NCBI RefSeq assembly: GCF_007595705.1
Contig: NZ_NISY01000002.1
Coordinates: 682,001 to 746,000 of the forward strand
Reading direction: 5' to 3'
DNA: 64,000 nucleotides
From: Streptomyces sp. SAJ15
GTDB lineage: Bacteria; Actinomycetota; Actinomycetes; Streptomycetales; Streptomycetaceae
The notes under the pieces were generated by a model that was not told the origin of the DNA, ran no database searches, and saw only the letters and a list, made by a program, of their open reading frames with translations. Each line of letters opens with the position of its first letter. Position 1 is the first letter of the stretch. A program made the translations under genes and the position numbers. Of the stretch, positions 46,664-58,783 are shown one piece after another.

Positions 46664-46705
46664 AGACGTTGGTTTCTCAGGGAGTTACGCGAAGGAGACA
46701 GTCGG

Positions 46706-47458
46706 ATGTCCGGCCACTCTAAATGGGCTACGACGAAGCACAAGAAGGCCGTGATCGACGCCAAGCGCGGCAAGCTCTTCGCGAAGCTCATCAAGAACAT
46801 CGAGGTCGCGGCGCGCATGGGCGGCGCCGACCTGGACGGTAACCCGACGCTCTACGACGCCGTCCAGAAGGCGAAGAAGCAGTCGGTCCCCAACAAGAAC
46901 ATCGACTCCGCCATCAAGCGCGGTGCCGGTCTTGAGGCGGGCGGCGCCGACTACCAGACGATCATGTACGAGGGCTACGGTCCGAACGGCGTCGCGGTGC
47001 TGATCGAGTGCCTGACCGACAACCGCAACCGTGCCGCCTCCGACGTCCGCGTCGCCATGACCCGCAACGGCGGCTCGATGGCCGACCCGGGCTCGGTCTC
47101 GTACCTGTTCAACCGCAAGGGCGTCGTGATCGTCGCCAAGGGCGAGCTGACCGAGGACGACGTCCTGGGCGCGGTCCTGGAGGCGGGCGCCGAGGAGGTC
47201 AACGACCTCGGCGAGTCCTTCGAGGTGGTCTCCGAGGCCGGCGACCTGGTCGCGGTCCGCACCGCCCTGCAGGAGGCCGGCATCGACTACGACTCGGCCG
47301 ACGCCAACTTCCTCCCCACCATGCAGGTGGAGCTGGACGAGGAGGGCGCGCGCAAGATCTTCAAGCTGATCGACGCGCTGGAGGACAGCGACGACGTGCA
47401 GAACGTCTTCGCCAACTTCGACGTCTCCGACGACGTGATGGCCAAGGTCGACGCCTGA
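46706..47458 (+). CDS. yebC: YebC/PmpR family protein (TACO1-like)
   Basis: A 250-residue cytoplasmic protein of the YebC family, linked in other bacteria to transcription control or to easing ribosome stalling at proline stretches. It is recognisable from [20 protein letters not shown] at the N-terminus, [13 protein letters not shown], and [23 protein letters not shown] 46706 has GAAGGAG upstream. It precedes ruvC across a terminator, the usual yebC-ruvCAB order. Confidence 0.95.
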   Translation: MSGHSKWATTKHKKAVIDAKRGKLFAKLIKNIEVAARMGGADLDGNPTLYDAVQKAKKQSVPNKNIDSAIKRGAGLEAGGADYQTIMYEGYGPNGVAVLIECLTDNRNRAASDVRVAMTRNGGSMADPGSVSYLFNRKGVVIVAKGELTEDDVLGAVLEAGAEEVNDLGESFEVVSEAGDLVAVRTALQEAGIDYDSADANFLPTMQVELDEEGARKIFKLIDALEDSDDVQNVFANFDVSDDVMAKVDA

Positions 47459-47513
47459 CCGGGGTCGACGCCTGGCCGAGGGCGAGCGTGAGCCCGCACA
47501 CCACGGCGTGACG

Positions 47514-47550
47514 CGAGGGGCCGACGGGACACACACCCGTCGGCCCCTCG
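47514..47550 (+). terminator. Terminator between yebC and ruvC
   Basis: CGAGGGGCCGACGGG (47514-47528) pairs perfectly with CCCGTCGGCCCCTCG (47536-47550) around ACACACA. Confidence 0.75.
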
Positions 47551-47557
47551 CTCTGTC

Positions 47558-47570
47558 AGTGGCAGCCACT
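47558..47570. promoter_or_regulatory. 13-bp palindrome upstream of ruvC
   Basis: AGTGGCAGCCACT is a perfect palindrome centred on one A, just after the yebC terminator and 54 bases before ruvC. It does not match the GAAC-N4-GTTC LexA box. It may be an operator or part of the ruvCAB promoter. Confidence 0.35.
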
Positions 47571-47623
47571 AACCTGCAGGAACAGATGGCCGAAGCCGTG
47601 CGGCCGGCGAGGGGAGGGACCTG

Positions 47624-48157
47624 ATGCGGGTGCTGGGGGTGGACCCGGGGCTGACCCGGTGCGGCATCGGGGTGGTCGACGGCGTGGCCGGTCGACCGCT
47701 GCGGATGCTCGGCGTCGGCGTCATCCGGACCCCGGCCGACGCGGACATCGGCGCCCGCCTGGTCGCCGTCGAGCGCGGCATCGAGGAGTGGCTGGACGCG
47801 CACCGGCCCGAGTGCGTGGCGGTGGAGCGGGTGTTCAGCCAGCACAACGTCCGTACGGTCATGGGCACCGCGCAGGCCAGCGCCGTCGCCGTGCTCTGCG
47901 CCGCCCGCCGCGGGCTGCCGGTCGCGCTGCACACCCCCAGTGAGGTCAAGGCGGCCGTCACCGGCTCGGGACGCGCGGACAAGGCCCAGGTCGGCGCCAT
48001 GGTCACACGGCTGCTGCGGCTGGACGCCCCACCCAAACCGGCCGACGCCGCCGACGCCCTGGCGCTGGCCATCTGTCACATCTGGCGCGCCCCCGCCCAG
48101 AACCGGCTACAGCAGGCTGTCGCCGCCCACCGCACGATGAAAGGCCGCACCGCATGA
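47624..48157 (+). CDS. ruvC: Holliday junction resolvase RuvC
   Basis: Endonuclease (177 residues) that cuts Holliday junctions bound by RuvAB. Catalytic acidic residues are visible in [17 protein letters not shown] (D7), the Glu of [20 protein letters not shown], and [14 protein letters not shown] near the C-terminus. ATG 47624 has GGAGGGA upstream. The stop overlaps ruvA (ATGA). Confidence 0.96.
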   Translation: MRVLGVDPGLTRCGIGVVDGVAGRPLRMLGVGVIRTPADADIGARLVAVERGIEEWLDAHRPECVAVERVFSQHNVRTVMGTAQASAVAVLCAARRGLPVALHTPSEVKAAVTGSGRADKAQVGAMVTRLLRLDAPPKPADAADALALAICHIWRAPAQNRLQQAVAAHRTMKGRTA

Positions 48158-48774
48158 TCGCCTTCGTTTCGGGCCCGGTGGCCGCCCTCGCCCCCACAAC
48201 GGCCGTGATCGAGGTCGGCGGTGTGGGCATGGCCGTCCAGTGTGCCCCGGGCACCCTCTCCACGCTGCGGGTCGGCGAGTCCGCCCGGCTCGCCACCTCC
48301 CTGGTCGTGCGGGAGGACTCGCTGACCCTCTACGGCTTCGCCGACGACGACGAGCGCCAGGTCTTCGAGCTGCTCCAGACCGCCAGCGGCGTCGGCCCCC
48401 GGCTCGCCCAGGCGATGCTCGCCGTGCACTCCCCGGACGCGCTGCGCCGTGCCGTGGCCGGCGGCGACGAGAAGGCCCTGACCGCCGTGCCCGGCATCGG
48501 CAAGAAGGGCGCGCAGAAGCTGCTGCTGGAGCTGAAGGACCGCCTCGGTGATCCGGTCGGCAGCGCTCCGCGCATGGCCGCCGCGCCCCCTGCCGCGGCC
48601 TGGAGCGACCAACTGCACACGGCGCTCACCGGCCTCGGTTACGCGCCCCGGGAGGCGGACGACGCCGTCGCGGCGGTGACCCCGCAGGCCGAGGCCGCCC
48701 TCGCGGCGGGCGACCGGCCGCAGGTCGGCCAGCTGCTGCGGGCCGCCCTGCAGACCCTCAATCGGGCCCGATGA
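48154..48774 (+). CDS. ruvA: Holliday junction DNA helicase subunit RuvA
   Basis: Junction-binding subunit (206 residues). The N-terminal OB-fold ([20 protein letters not shown]), tandem helix-hairpin-helix motifs ([19 protein letters not shown] and [20 protein letters not shown]) and the C-terminal RuvB-binding domain ([18 protein letters not shown]) are all present. ATG 48154 overlaps the ruvC stop. Confidence 0.95.
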   Translation: MIAFVSGPVAALAPTTAVIEVGGVGMAVQCAPGTLSTLRVGESARLATSLVVREDSLTLYGFADDDERQVFELLQTASGVGPRLAQAMLAVHSPDALRRAVAGGDEKALTAVPGIGKKGAQKLLLELKDRLGDPVGSAPRMAAAPPAAAWSDQLHTALTGLGYAPREADDAVAAVTPQAEAALAAGDRPQVGQLLRAALQTLNRAR

Positions 48775-48897
48775 GCGCCCCGGCGACCGCCGCCGCACCC
48801 CCGACGCGCCGGTCCCAGGAGCCGCCTGGGCGGGTCCTGGTCCGTATCCACCCCGAGGCCGGCGGCCTGGCCGCCACGATCCGTGAGGCGAACCGTA

Positions 48898-49989
48898 GTG
48901 AACTGGGACGATGAGTCCGCACCCGCACCGGTGGGCGGGTCGCCCGCCGGTGGCGACCGGCTCGTGGGAGCCGCCGCCGACGGCGAGGACCAGGCCATCG
49001 AGGCGGCGCTGCGCCCCAAGGACCTCGGGGAGTTCGTCGGTCAGGAGCGGGTCCGCGAGCAGCTGGACCTGGTGCTCAAGGCGGCCCGCCAGCGGAACGG
49101 CACCGCCGATCACGTGCTGCTGTCCGGCGCGCCCGGCCTCGGCAAGACCACCCTGTCGATGATCATCGCGGCCGAGATGGGGGCCCCGATCCGCATCACC
49201 TCCGGCCCCGCCATCCAGCACGCCGGCGACCTCGCGGCGATCCTCTCCTCGCTCGCCGAGGGCGAGGTGCTCTTCCTCGACGAGATCCACCGGATGTCCC
49301 GGCCCGCCGAGGAGATGCTCTACATGGCGATGGAGGACTTCCGCGTCGACGTGATCGTCGGCAAGGGCCCCGGGGCCACCGCCATCCCGCTGGAGCTTCC
49401 GCCCTTCACCCTGGTCGGCGCCACCACCCGGGCCGGTCTGCTGCCGCCCCCGCTGCGCGACCGCTTCGGCTTCACCGGGCACATGGAGTTCTACACCCCG
49501 GCCGAGCTGGAGCGGGTCATCCACCGCTCCGCGCGGCTGCTGGACGTGGGGATCGAGGAGGAGGGCGCCGCCGAGATCGCCGGCCGTTCCCGCGGCACCC
49601 CGCGCATCGCCAACCGGTTGCTGCGTCGCGTGCGGGACTACGCCCAGGTGAAGGCCGACGGCGTGGTCACCCGCGAGGTCGCCACCCGCGCCCTGGACGT
49701 GTACGACGTGGACGGCCGCGGCCTGGACCGGCTGGACCGGGCGGTGCTGACCGCGCTGCTGAAGCTGTTCGGCGGCGGCCCGGTGGGGCTGTCGACGCTG
49801 GCGGTCGCGGTGGGGGAGGAGCGCGAGACGGTCGAGGAGGTCGCCGAGCCGTTCCTGGTGCGCGAGGGGCTGCTGGCCCGCACGCCGCGTGGTCGGGTGG
49901 CCACCCCGGCGGCCTGGGCGCACCTCGGACTGACACCCCCGCAGGCGCCGCACCCGGCCGGCGGTCAGCAGGGGCTCTTCGGGGCCTGA
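48898..49989 (+). CDS. ruvB: Holliday junction branch migration ATPase RuvB
   Basis: Hexameric motor for branch migration, 363 residues. Walker A is [15 protein letters not shown], Walker B is [16 protein letters not shown], sensor 1 is [20 protein letters not shown], and the arginine finger region and C-terminal winged helix follow. GTG 48898 ([11 protein letters not shown]) is chosen with GAGGCG upstream, and a GTG at 48883 would add five residues. The 123 bases after ruvA contain no gene, so the operon is ruvC-ruvA-ruvB. Confidence 0.96.
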   Translation: MNWDDESAPAPVGGSPAGGDRLVGAAADGEDQAIEAALRPKDLGEFVGQERVREQLDLVLKAARQRNGTADHVLLSGAPGLGKTTLSMIIAAEMGAPIRITSGPAIQHAGDLAAILSSLAEGEVLFLDEIHRMSRPAEEMLYMAMEDFRVDVIVGKGPGATAIPLELPPFTLVGATTRAGLLPPPLRDRFGFTGHMEFYTPAELERVIHRSARLLDVGIEEEGAAEIAGRSRGTPRIANRLLRRVRDYAQVKADGVVTREVATRALDVYDVDGRGLDRLDRAVLTALLKLFGGGPVGLSTLAVAVGEERETVEEVAEPFLVREGLLARTPRGRVATPAAWAHLGLTPPQAPHPAGGQQGLFGA

Positions 49990-50109
49990 GCGGAGGAGCG
50001 GGCCGGCGGAGGCGTCGTCTGCCGCCGGCCCCGGAAGGTCACGTGAGGTAATCGCCCCGCGACGGCGCGGAAACTGGTCGGTTCAGGAACCCGGGTGCCA
50101 TGCTGGGCG

Positions 50110-50168
50110 TTGTTCCATTGGCGCGAGCTCGCTTAGACTCCGCCGATGCCGTCCGTCTGGGACGGCAT
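50110..50168 (+). promoter_or_regulatory. Promoter of yajC-secD-secF and 5'-end hairpin
   Basis: TTGTTC (50110-50115) and TAGACT (50134-50139) are 18 bases apart, predicting a start near 50146. ATGCCGTCC (50146-50154) pairs with GGACGGCAT (50160-50168), so the message would begin with a 9-bp hairpin and carry an 80-base leader before GTG 50226. Confidence 0.5.
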
Positions 50169-50225
50169 ACCTACCCCCGTAGACCAGGCCGCTTCCCCGC
50201 GGTCGTGCGAAGGAATCTCCGTCCC

Positions 50226-50738
50226 GTGAATCCCGTGACTCTCCTGCCGTTCATCGTGCTCATCGGGGCCATGTTCCTGATGACCCGCTCGGCCAAGAAC
50301 AAGCAGCGCCAGGCCATGCAGATGCGTGACAACATGCAGCCGGGCTCCGGTGTGCGCACCATCGGCGGCATGTACGCCACAGTCAAGGAGGTCCACGACG
50401 ACACCGTCCTCCTTGAGGTCGCGCCCGGCGTGCACGCGGTGTACGCGAAGAACGCGATCGGTGCCGTCCTGGAGGACTCGGAGTACAACCGCATCGTGCA
50501 CGGCATCGACCCCGAGGCGGCGACCGCCGACGAGGACGCCCCGGTCGTCCCCGACGACGTCTCCTCGCTGACCGACTCCGCCGCCGCGGGCGACGACGTC
50601 CAGAAGATCGCTCTGGACAAGTCCGACGCCCCGGCGAAGGCCGAGACCGCCGACAAGACCGAGGCCGCCGAGAAGGACGAGGCCGGTCAGAAGGCCGAGC
50701 AGGCCGCGGACGGCAAGGGCGACGCCGAAGCGAAGTAG
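50226..50738 (+). CDS. yajC: Preprotein translocase subunit YajC
   Basis: Small accessory subunit of the Sec translocase, 170 residues. It has one N-terminal helix (VTLLPFIVLIGAMFLMTRSA) and the conserved cytoplasmic block GSGVRTIGGMYATVKEVHDD. The C-terminal 80 residues are a Lys/Asp/Glu/Ala-rich tail, longer than in most YajC proteins. GTG 50226 has AAGGA upstream. secD and secF follow. Confidence 0.93.
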   Translation: MNPVTLLPFIVLIGAMFLMTRSAKNKQRQAMQMRDNMQPGSGVRTIGGMYATVKEVHDDTVLLEVAPGVHAVYAKNAIGAVLEDSEYNRIVHGIDPEAATADEDAPVVPDDVSSLTDSAAAGDDVQKIALDKSDAPAKAETADKTEAAEKDEAGQKAEQAADGKGDAEAK

Positions 50739-50892
50739 CCCGAAATGCCCTCAGGGAACCGCGACGCGCCTCCGCTCGGTGCGCCGCGGTTCCCGGGCGG
50801 TTAGGCTCCGGCGGGGGCTGGTCCCCACAACACTTCGTGGCCGCCCGCCGCACAGCGGGTGCGGGGGCGGTTGGACAGGGAGATACGAGAAG

Positions 50893-52692
50893 GTGGCAGC
50901 ACCGAAGAAGGGCCGCAGGTCCCCTGGGACACAGGGCAGGCCCGGGCGCGCCCTGGTCGTGATCCTGATCGCCATCGTGGCACTCACCGGGGGGATGTTC
51001 ATCTCCGGCCACACCACGCCGCGGTTGGGTATCGATCTCGCGGGCGGCACCAGTTTCACGCTGGAGGCCAAGAACCAGCCGGGCAGGCCCAACGCGATCA
51101 ACTCGGACAACATGAAGACCGCCGTCGACATCATCGAGCGGCGGGTCAACGGTCTGGGTGTGTCCGAGGCCGAGGTCCAGACGCAGGGCGACAAGCACAT
51201 CATCGTGAACATCCCCAAGGGGATGAACGCGAAGCAGGCCCGCAAGCAGGTCGGCACCACCGCCCAGCTGTTCTTCCGGCCCGTGGTGACCTACACCGAA
51301 GGCGGCAGGACGCCGCAGCCGGATGCCACCCCCGACCCCGGCGCCAGCGCGCCCGGCAAGGACAAGCAGCAGGGCGACAAGGGCGACAAGGACCAGGCCG
51401 ACAAGGGCGACAAGGCCGACGGCTCCACCGCCAAGCCCGGCCCCACGGCCAGCACCCAGGGCCGCCCCGTCTCCGAGGGCCTGCGCGCCGACGAGACCCC
51501 GAAGCCGACCGGGACCCCGCAGGACAAGGGCGGCAAGGACTCCGCGGACAAGAAGGCCGAGGACAAGAAGGCCGAGGACGAGAAGTCCGACGCCGAGGAC
51601 CTGAACGCCCAGCTGGCGGCCCTCGACTGCTCCACCGAGGCCAGCCGTGCCAAGGCCGGTGAGGCCGCCGCCGCGGGCGACCCGAAGAAGTCGATCGTCG
51701 CCTGCTCCACCGAGGGCGACCGCAAGTTCATCCTCGGCCCCTCCGAGGTCGAGGGCACCGACGTCGACGACGCCTCCTCCGTCTACCAGCCCGGCGAGGG
51801 CTGGATCGTCCAGCTGGACTTCACCAACAAGGGCGCCGACAAGTTCGCCGACGTCACCAGCAAGCTGGCCGCCCAGGCCCCGCCGCAGAACCAGTTCGCC
51901 ATCGTGCTGGACGGCGCGGTCGTCTCCGACCCGAGCGTCACGCGGACCATCGCCGGCGGCAACGCCCAGATCTCCGGCAGCTTCAGCCAGCAGGAGTCCG
52001 AGGACCTGGCCAACGTGCTGTCCTACGGCGCGCTGCCGCTGACCTTCGACATCGCCGACGAGACCACCGTCTCCGCCGCCCTCGGCAGTGAGCAGCTGCG
52101 GGCCGGTCTGATCGCGGGCGGCATCGGCCTCGCGCTCGTGATGATCTACCTCGTCGTGTACTACCGCGGTCTGTCGCTGGTGGCCATCGCGAGCCTCGGG
52201 GTCTCCGCGATCCTCACTTACGCGATCATGGTGCTGCTCGGCCCGGGCATCGGCTTCGCGCTGAACCTGCCGGCCGTCTGCGGTGCGATCGTGGCCATCG
52301 GCATCACCGCCGACTCGTTCATCGTCTACTTCGAACGCATCCGGGACGAGATCCGCGAGGGCCGCACGCTGCGGCCGTCGGTGGAGCGCGCCTGGCCGCG
52401 CGCCCGCCGCACCATCCTGGTCTCCGACTTCGTGTCCTTCCTCGCCGCCGCGGTGCTCTTCATCGTCACCGTCGGCAAGGTGCAGGGCTTCGCGTTCACC
52501 CTCGGCCTGACCACGCTGCTCGACGTCGTGGTGGTGTTCTTCTTCACCAAGCCGCTCATGACGATCCTGGCCCGGAAGAAGTTCTTCGCCAGCGGCCACC
52601 CGTGGTCCGGTCTGGACCCCAAGCGCCTCGGCGCCCGCCCGCCGCTGCGCCGCGGCCGTCCCACCGCCCCCGTCGACACGAAGGAGGCGTGA
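50893..52692 (+). CDS. secD: Protein translocase subunit SecD
   Basis: RND-type membrane protein (599 residues) that uses proton flow to help complete protein export. Features are the first helix (VVILIAIVALTGGMFISG), the D1 motif LGIDLAGGTSFTLE, the export-fold VVSDPSVTRTIAGGNAQISG, and five C-terminal helices with the family pattern ITADSFIVYFERIRDE. An insert of about 100 residues (about 137-240), rich in Lys, Asp and Pro, interrupts the periplasmic domain and is followed by two cysteines (LDCSTEAS, IVACSTEG). GTG 50893 is 154 bases after yajC. Confidence 0.94.
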   Translation: MAAPKKGRRSPGTQGRPGRALVVILIAIVALTGGMFISGHTTPRLGIDLAGGTSFTLEAKNQPGRPNAINSDNMKTAVDIIERRVNGLGVSEAEVQTQGDKHIIVNIPKGMNAKQARKQVGTTAQLFFRPVVTYTEGGRTPQPDATPDPGASAPGKDKQQGDKGDKDQADKGDKADGSTAKPGPTASTQGRPVSEGLRADETPKPTGTPQDKGGKDSADKKAEDKKAEDEKSDAEDLNAQLAALDCSTEASRAKAGEAAAAGDPKKSIVACSTEGDRKFILGPSEVEGTDVDDASSVYQPGEGWIVQLDFTNKGADKFADVTSKLAAQAPPQNQFAIVLDGAVVSDPSVTRTIAGGNAQISGSFSQQESEDLANVLSYGALPLTFDIADETTVSAALGSEQLRAGLIAGGIGLALVMIYLVVYYRGLSLVAIASLGVSAILTYAIMVLLGPGIGFALNLPAVCGAIVAIGITADSFIVYFERIRDEIREGRTLRPSVERAWPRARRTILVSDFVSFLAAAVLFIVTVGKVQGFAFTLGLTTLLDVVVVFFFTKPLMTILARKKFFASGHPWSGLDPKRLGARPPLRRGRPTAPVDTKEA

Positions 52693-52693
52693 G

Positions 52694-53827
52694 ATGTCGC
52701 GACTCGGCACCCTCGGCGCCAAGCTGTACCGAGGCGAGGTCGGTTATGACTTCGTCGCCAAGCGCAAGCTCTGGTACGGCATCTCCATCCTCATCACCAT
52801 CACGGCCATCGTCGGCCTGGCGGTGCGCGGCCTGAACATGGGCATCGAGTTCTCGGGCGGCGCCGTCTTCACCACGCCCAAGGCGAGCATCTCCACCGAG
52901 CAGGCCCGGGAGACCGCGGAGGCGGCCTCCGGCGGCCACACCGCCGTCGTCCAGAAGCTCGGCGACGGGCGCATGCGCATCCAGATCAGCGAGCTGGACA
53001 CCAACGAGGCGCAGCCGGTCCAGGAGGCGCTCGCCAAGAAGATGGGCGTCGAGGCATCCAAGATCAACTCGCAGCTCGTCGGCCCCAGCTGGGGTGAACA
53101 GATCGCCAGCAAGGCATGGCAAGGTCTAGCGATCTTCATGGTGTTGGTGGTGATCTATCTCGCCATCGCCTTCGAGTGGCGCATGGCGCTGGCGGCCCTG
53201 ATCGCGCTGGTCCACGACCTCACCATCACCGTCGGCGTCTACGCGCTGGTCGGCTTCGAGGTCACCCCGGGCACGGTGATCGGTCTGCTGACGATCCTCG
53301 GCTACTCCCTCTACGACACCGTCGTCGTCTTCGACGGTCTGAAGGAGGGGGCGAAGGGCATCACCAAGCAGACCCGCTACACCTACAGCGAGATCGCCAA
53401 CCGCAGTCTCAACGCCACCCTGGTGCGTTCCATCAACACCACGATCGTGGCGCTGCTGCCGGTCGCCGGCCTGCTCTTCATCGGCGGCGGCGTCCTCGGC
53501 GGCGGCATGCTGAACGACATCTCGCTGGCCCTCTTCGTCGGCCTCGCCGCCGGTGCCTACTCGTCGATCTTCATCGCGACGCCGCTGGTCGCCGACCTGA
53601 AGGAGCGCGAGCCGGAGCTGCGGGCGCTGGCCCGCCGGGTGCGCGCCAAGCGCGCAGCGGCCGGCAAGGCCGGGGCCGAGGGCCAGGACCAGCCGGCCGA
53701 CGCCGACGCCGAGCCGGAGCAGGACGACGACGCGGACGACGCCACCCCGGCCGGGGTCGTCGGCCAGCGTCGCCAGCCGGCGGCCCGCAACCGCGGGCGG
53801 GGCCGTCCCTCGGGGAAGCGCCGATGA
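52694..53827 (+). CDS. secF: Protein translocase subunit SecF
   Basis: Partner of SecD, 377 residues. Six helices with the conserved NMGIEFSGGAVFTTPKASIS, the family loop YSLYDTVVVFDGLKEGAKG and SLNATLVRSINTTIVALLPV are present. The last 70 residues are a basic, Ala/Asp-rich tail. ATG 52694 lies one base after the secD stop. The C-terminal codons overlap the apt start (ATGA). Confidence 0.95.
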   Translation: MSRLGTLGAKLYRGEVGYDFVAKRKLWYGISILITITAIVGLAVRGLNMGIEFSGGAVFTTPKASISTEQARETAEAASGGHTAVVQKLGDGRMRIQISELDTNEAQPVQEALAKKMGVEASKINSQLVGPSWGEQIASKAWQGLAIFMVLVVIYLAIAFEWRMALAALIALVHDLTITVGVYALVGFEVTPGTVIGLLTILGYSLYDTVVVFDGLKEGAKGITKQTRYTYSEIANRSLNATLVRSINTTIVALLPVAGLLFIGGGVLGGGMLNDISLALFVGLAAGAYSSIFIATPLVADLKEREPELRALARRVRAKRAAAGKAGAEGQDQPADADAEPEQDDDADDATPAGVVGQRRQPAARNRGRGRPSGKRR

Positions 53828-54378
53828 GCGCGGCGGGCAGCCAGGAGCTGCGGGAACTGCTGCTCAGTCGGATCGTCGACGTCCCGGACTACCCGCAGCC
53901 GGGAGTGATGTTCAAGGACATCACCCCGCTGCTGGCCGACGCCACGGCCTTCGGCGCGCTCACCGAGGCGCTCGCCGAGCTCTGCGTCAGGCACGGCGCG
54001 GACAAGGTCGTCGGACTCGAAGCCCGCGGCTTCATCCTGGCCGCGCCGGTCGCGGTCCGCGCCGGCCTCGGCTTCGTCCCGGCGCGCAAGGCCGGCAAGC
54101 TGCCCGGCGCCACCCTGGGCCAGGCGTACCAGCTGGAGTACGGCACCGCCGAGATCGAGATCCACGCCGACGCGCTGGCGCCCGGCGACCGGGTCCTGGT
54201 CATCGACGACGTACTGGCCACCGGCGGCACCGCCGCGGCCTCGCTCCAGCTCATCCGGCGGGCCGGCGCCCAGGTCGCCGGCGTCGCCGTGCTGATGGAG
54301 CTGGGCTTCCTCGACGGCCGTGGCCGGCTGGCGGCCGATCTCGACAACGCGCCGCTGGAGGCGTTGATCACGGTCTGA
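53824..54378 (+). CDS. apt: Adenine phosphoribosyltransferase
   Basis: Converts adenine and PRPP to AMP (purine salvage). The 184-residue protein has VPDYPQPGVMFKDITPLLAD near the N-terminus, GLEARGFILAAPVA, and the PRPP-binding loop RVLVIDDVLATGGTAAASLQ. The ATG overlaps the secF stop by four bases, and relA follows across a terminator, the usual secDF-apt-relA order. Confidence 0.94.
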   Translation: MSAAGSQELRELLLSRIVDVPDYPQPGVMFKDITPLLADATAFGALTEALAELCVRHGADKVVGLEARGFILAAPVAVRAGLGFVPARKAGKLPGATLGQAYQLEYGTAEIEIHADALAPGDRVLVIDDVLATGGTAAASLQLIRRAGAQVAGVAVLMELGFLDGRGRLAADLDNAPLEALITV

Positions 54379-54422
54379 GCCGGGGCCGACCGCCCAGAGG
54401 GCGGAAAACTCGGACAATCCAG

Positions 54423-54457
54423 AGGGCGGGAATCCGGATCATGCGGATTCCCGCCCT
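54423..54457 (+). terminator. Terminator between apt and relA
   Basis: AGGGCGGGAATCCG (54423-54436) pairs with CGGATTCCCGCCCT (54444-54457) around GATCATG. A degenerate copy of the left arm (CCAGAGGGCGG) precedes it near 54394. Confidence 0.65.
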
Positions 54458-54560
54458 TCGGCGTGCGAGGAGAGCGGCGGTCGCTGAGCGGCGGGAGTGG
54501 CGGGATCGATACCATGGCATCCCGACCGCTATATGGTCCGGCACCGCTTGAGGAGTGCTC

Positions 54561-57074
<2,514 letters not shown>

Positions 57075-57267
57075 CCCCGCGGGCGGCGCGGCTGGTTTCG
57101 TACATGGCGTGCCCCCGGGGCAGGGGCTGTGCCCTCGGGCGGGCGTCGTGGTGCCTCCCGGCAGAAGCCCCGTGGCGGCTGCTGGCGGTGTGGCACCGCC
57201 GGGCTGCGCCGTCGTGGTTTCTCGCCGTTGCGGCGGGATGGGGGCGCCGCCCGTACCAGCCGACGAC

Positions 57268-57301
57268 AGGGGCCCCGGGTACCTGCGTACCCGGGGCCCC
57301 T
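57268..57301. terminator. Terminator between convergent relA and the DUF349 gene
   Basis: AGGGGCCCCGGGTAC (57268-57282) pairs perfectly with GTACCCGGGGCCCCT (57287-57301) around CTGC. Confidence 0.8.
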
Positions 57302-57329
57302 GTGCGGTGTCAGCGTGCGTCGGAGGGCG

Positions 57330-58559
57330 TCAGCCGCCGAACTCCTCCAGGCCCTTGAGCGCCTGGTCCAGCAGCGCCTGGCGGCCCTCGAGCTCCTTGG
57401 CGAGCTTGTCGGCCTTGGCGTTGTTGCCGGCCGCGCGGGCGGCGTCGATCTGGCCGCGCAGCTTGTCGACGGCGTCCTGGAGCTGACCGGTGAGCCCCGC
57501 GGCACGGGCCCGCGCCTCGGGGTTCGTACGCCGCCACTCGGCCTCTTCGGCCTCCTGGATGGCGCGCTCGACGGCGTGCATCCGGCCCTCGATGCGGGGC
57601 CGGGCGTCGCGCGGGACGTGGCCGATGGCCTCCCACCGCTCGTTGATCGAGCGGAACGCCGCGCGGGCCGCCTTCAGGTCCGAGACGGGGAGCAGCTTCT
57701 CGGCCTCGACGACCAGCTCCTCCTTGCGGGTCAGGTTCTCCCGCTGCTCGGCGTCACGCTCCGCGAAGACCTCGCCACGGGCCTGGAAGAAGACGTCCTG
57801 GGCCCCGCGGAAGCGGTTCCAGAGATCGTCCTCGGCCTCCCGCTGGGCCCGTCCGGCGGCCTTCCATTCGGCCATCAGCTCCCGGTAGCGGGCGGCCGTG
57901 GGGCCCCAGTCCGTCGAGCCGGAGAGCGCCTCGGCCTCGGCGACCAGCCGCTCCTTGGCCTTGCGGGCCTCCTCGCGCTGCGCGTCCAGGGAGGCGAAGT
58001 GGGCCTTGCGCCGCTTGGAGAACGCCGAGCGGGCGTGCGAGAAGCGGTGCCACAGCTCGTCGTCGGACTTGCGGTCCAGCCGCGGCAGGCCCTTCCAGGT
58101 GTCCACCAGGGCCCGCAGCCGCTCGCCGGCGGCCCGCCACTGGTCGCTGGCGGCCAGCTCCTCGGCCTCGGCGACCAGCGCCTCCTTGGCCTGGCGCGCG
58201 TCCTCGGCCTGCCTGGCCTTCGCCGCCTTGCGCTCTTCGCGGCGCGCCTCCACCTCGCTGACCAGCTTGTCGAGCCGCTCGCTCAGCGCCTGAAGATCAC
58301 CCACCGCGTGGTGCTCGTCCACCTGCACGCGCAGGTGCTCGATGGCGGTCAGGGCGTCCTTGGTCGACAGGTCGGTGGTCTTGACCCGGCGCTCCAGGAG
58401 ACCGATCTCGACGACCAGGCCCTCGTACTTGCGCTCGAAGTAGGCGAGGGCCTCCTCAGGAGTGCCCGCCTGCCACGATCCGACGACCTGCTCGCCATCG
58501 GCCGTACGCACGTACACGGTCCCCGTCTCATCGACGCGGCCCCATGGGTCGCTGCTCAC
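57330..58559 (-). CDS. DUF349 repeat protein
   Basis: Mostly alpha-helical cytoplasmic protein of 409 residues with several DUF349 repeats. Each is marked by a W plus basic/acidic helix, for example DQWRAAGERLRALVDTWKGL, TDWGPTAARYRELMAEWKAA and SDLKAARAAFRSINERWEAI. A coiled-coil region (KLVSEVEARREERKAAKARQ) precedes them. The N-terminus WGRVDETGTVYVRTADGEQV is a small beta domain. The molecular function is unknown. GTG 58559 has GGAGG seven bases upstream. Confidence 0.87.
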   Translation of the reverse strand: MSSDPWGRVDETGTVYVRTADGEQVVGSWQAGTPEEALAYFERKYEGLVVEIGLLERRVKTTDLSTKDALTAIEHLRVQVDEHHAVGDLQALSERLDKLVSEVEARREERKAAKARQAEDARQAKEALVAEAEELAASDQWRAAGERLRALVDTWKGLPRLDRKSDDELWHRFSHARSAFSKRRKAHFASLDAQREEARKAKERLVAEAEALSGSTDWGPTAARYRELMAEWKAAGRAQREAEDDLWNRFRGAQDVFFQARGEVFAERDAEQRENLTRKEELVVEAEKLLPVSDLKAARAAFRSINERWEAIGHVPRDARPRIEGRMHAVERAIQEAEEAEWRRTNPEARARAAGLTGQLQDAVDKLRGQIDAARAAGNNAKADKLAKELEGRQALLDQALKGLEEFGG

Positions 58560-58783
58560 AGCGCCTCCTCCACATGATGCCGAGGCGGGCGCTCCGCCCG
58601 CTGGCATCGTCCACAGTTTCTTCCGGCCGGGCCACGCCCTGACCGGTCCGACGAGCTGCTGTCGCGCCGCCCGGTGGCCGGCGTGTTCGGTGCTGCAGGG
58701 CGGCAGCCGTCGGAGCAGGCACCCTGCACAACGCCAACATAGGCGACCGGCGCCCCGGCTGTCCGTATCCCGCGCGACTCAAA

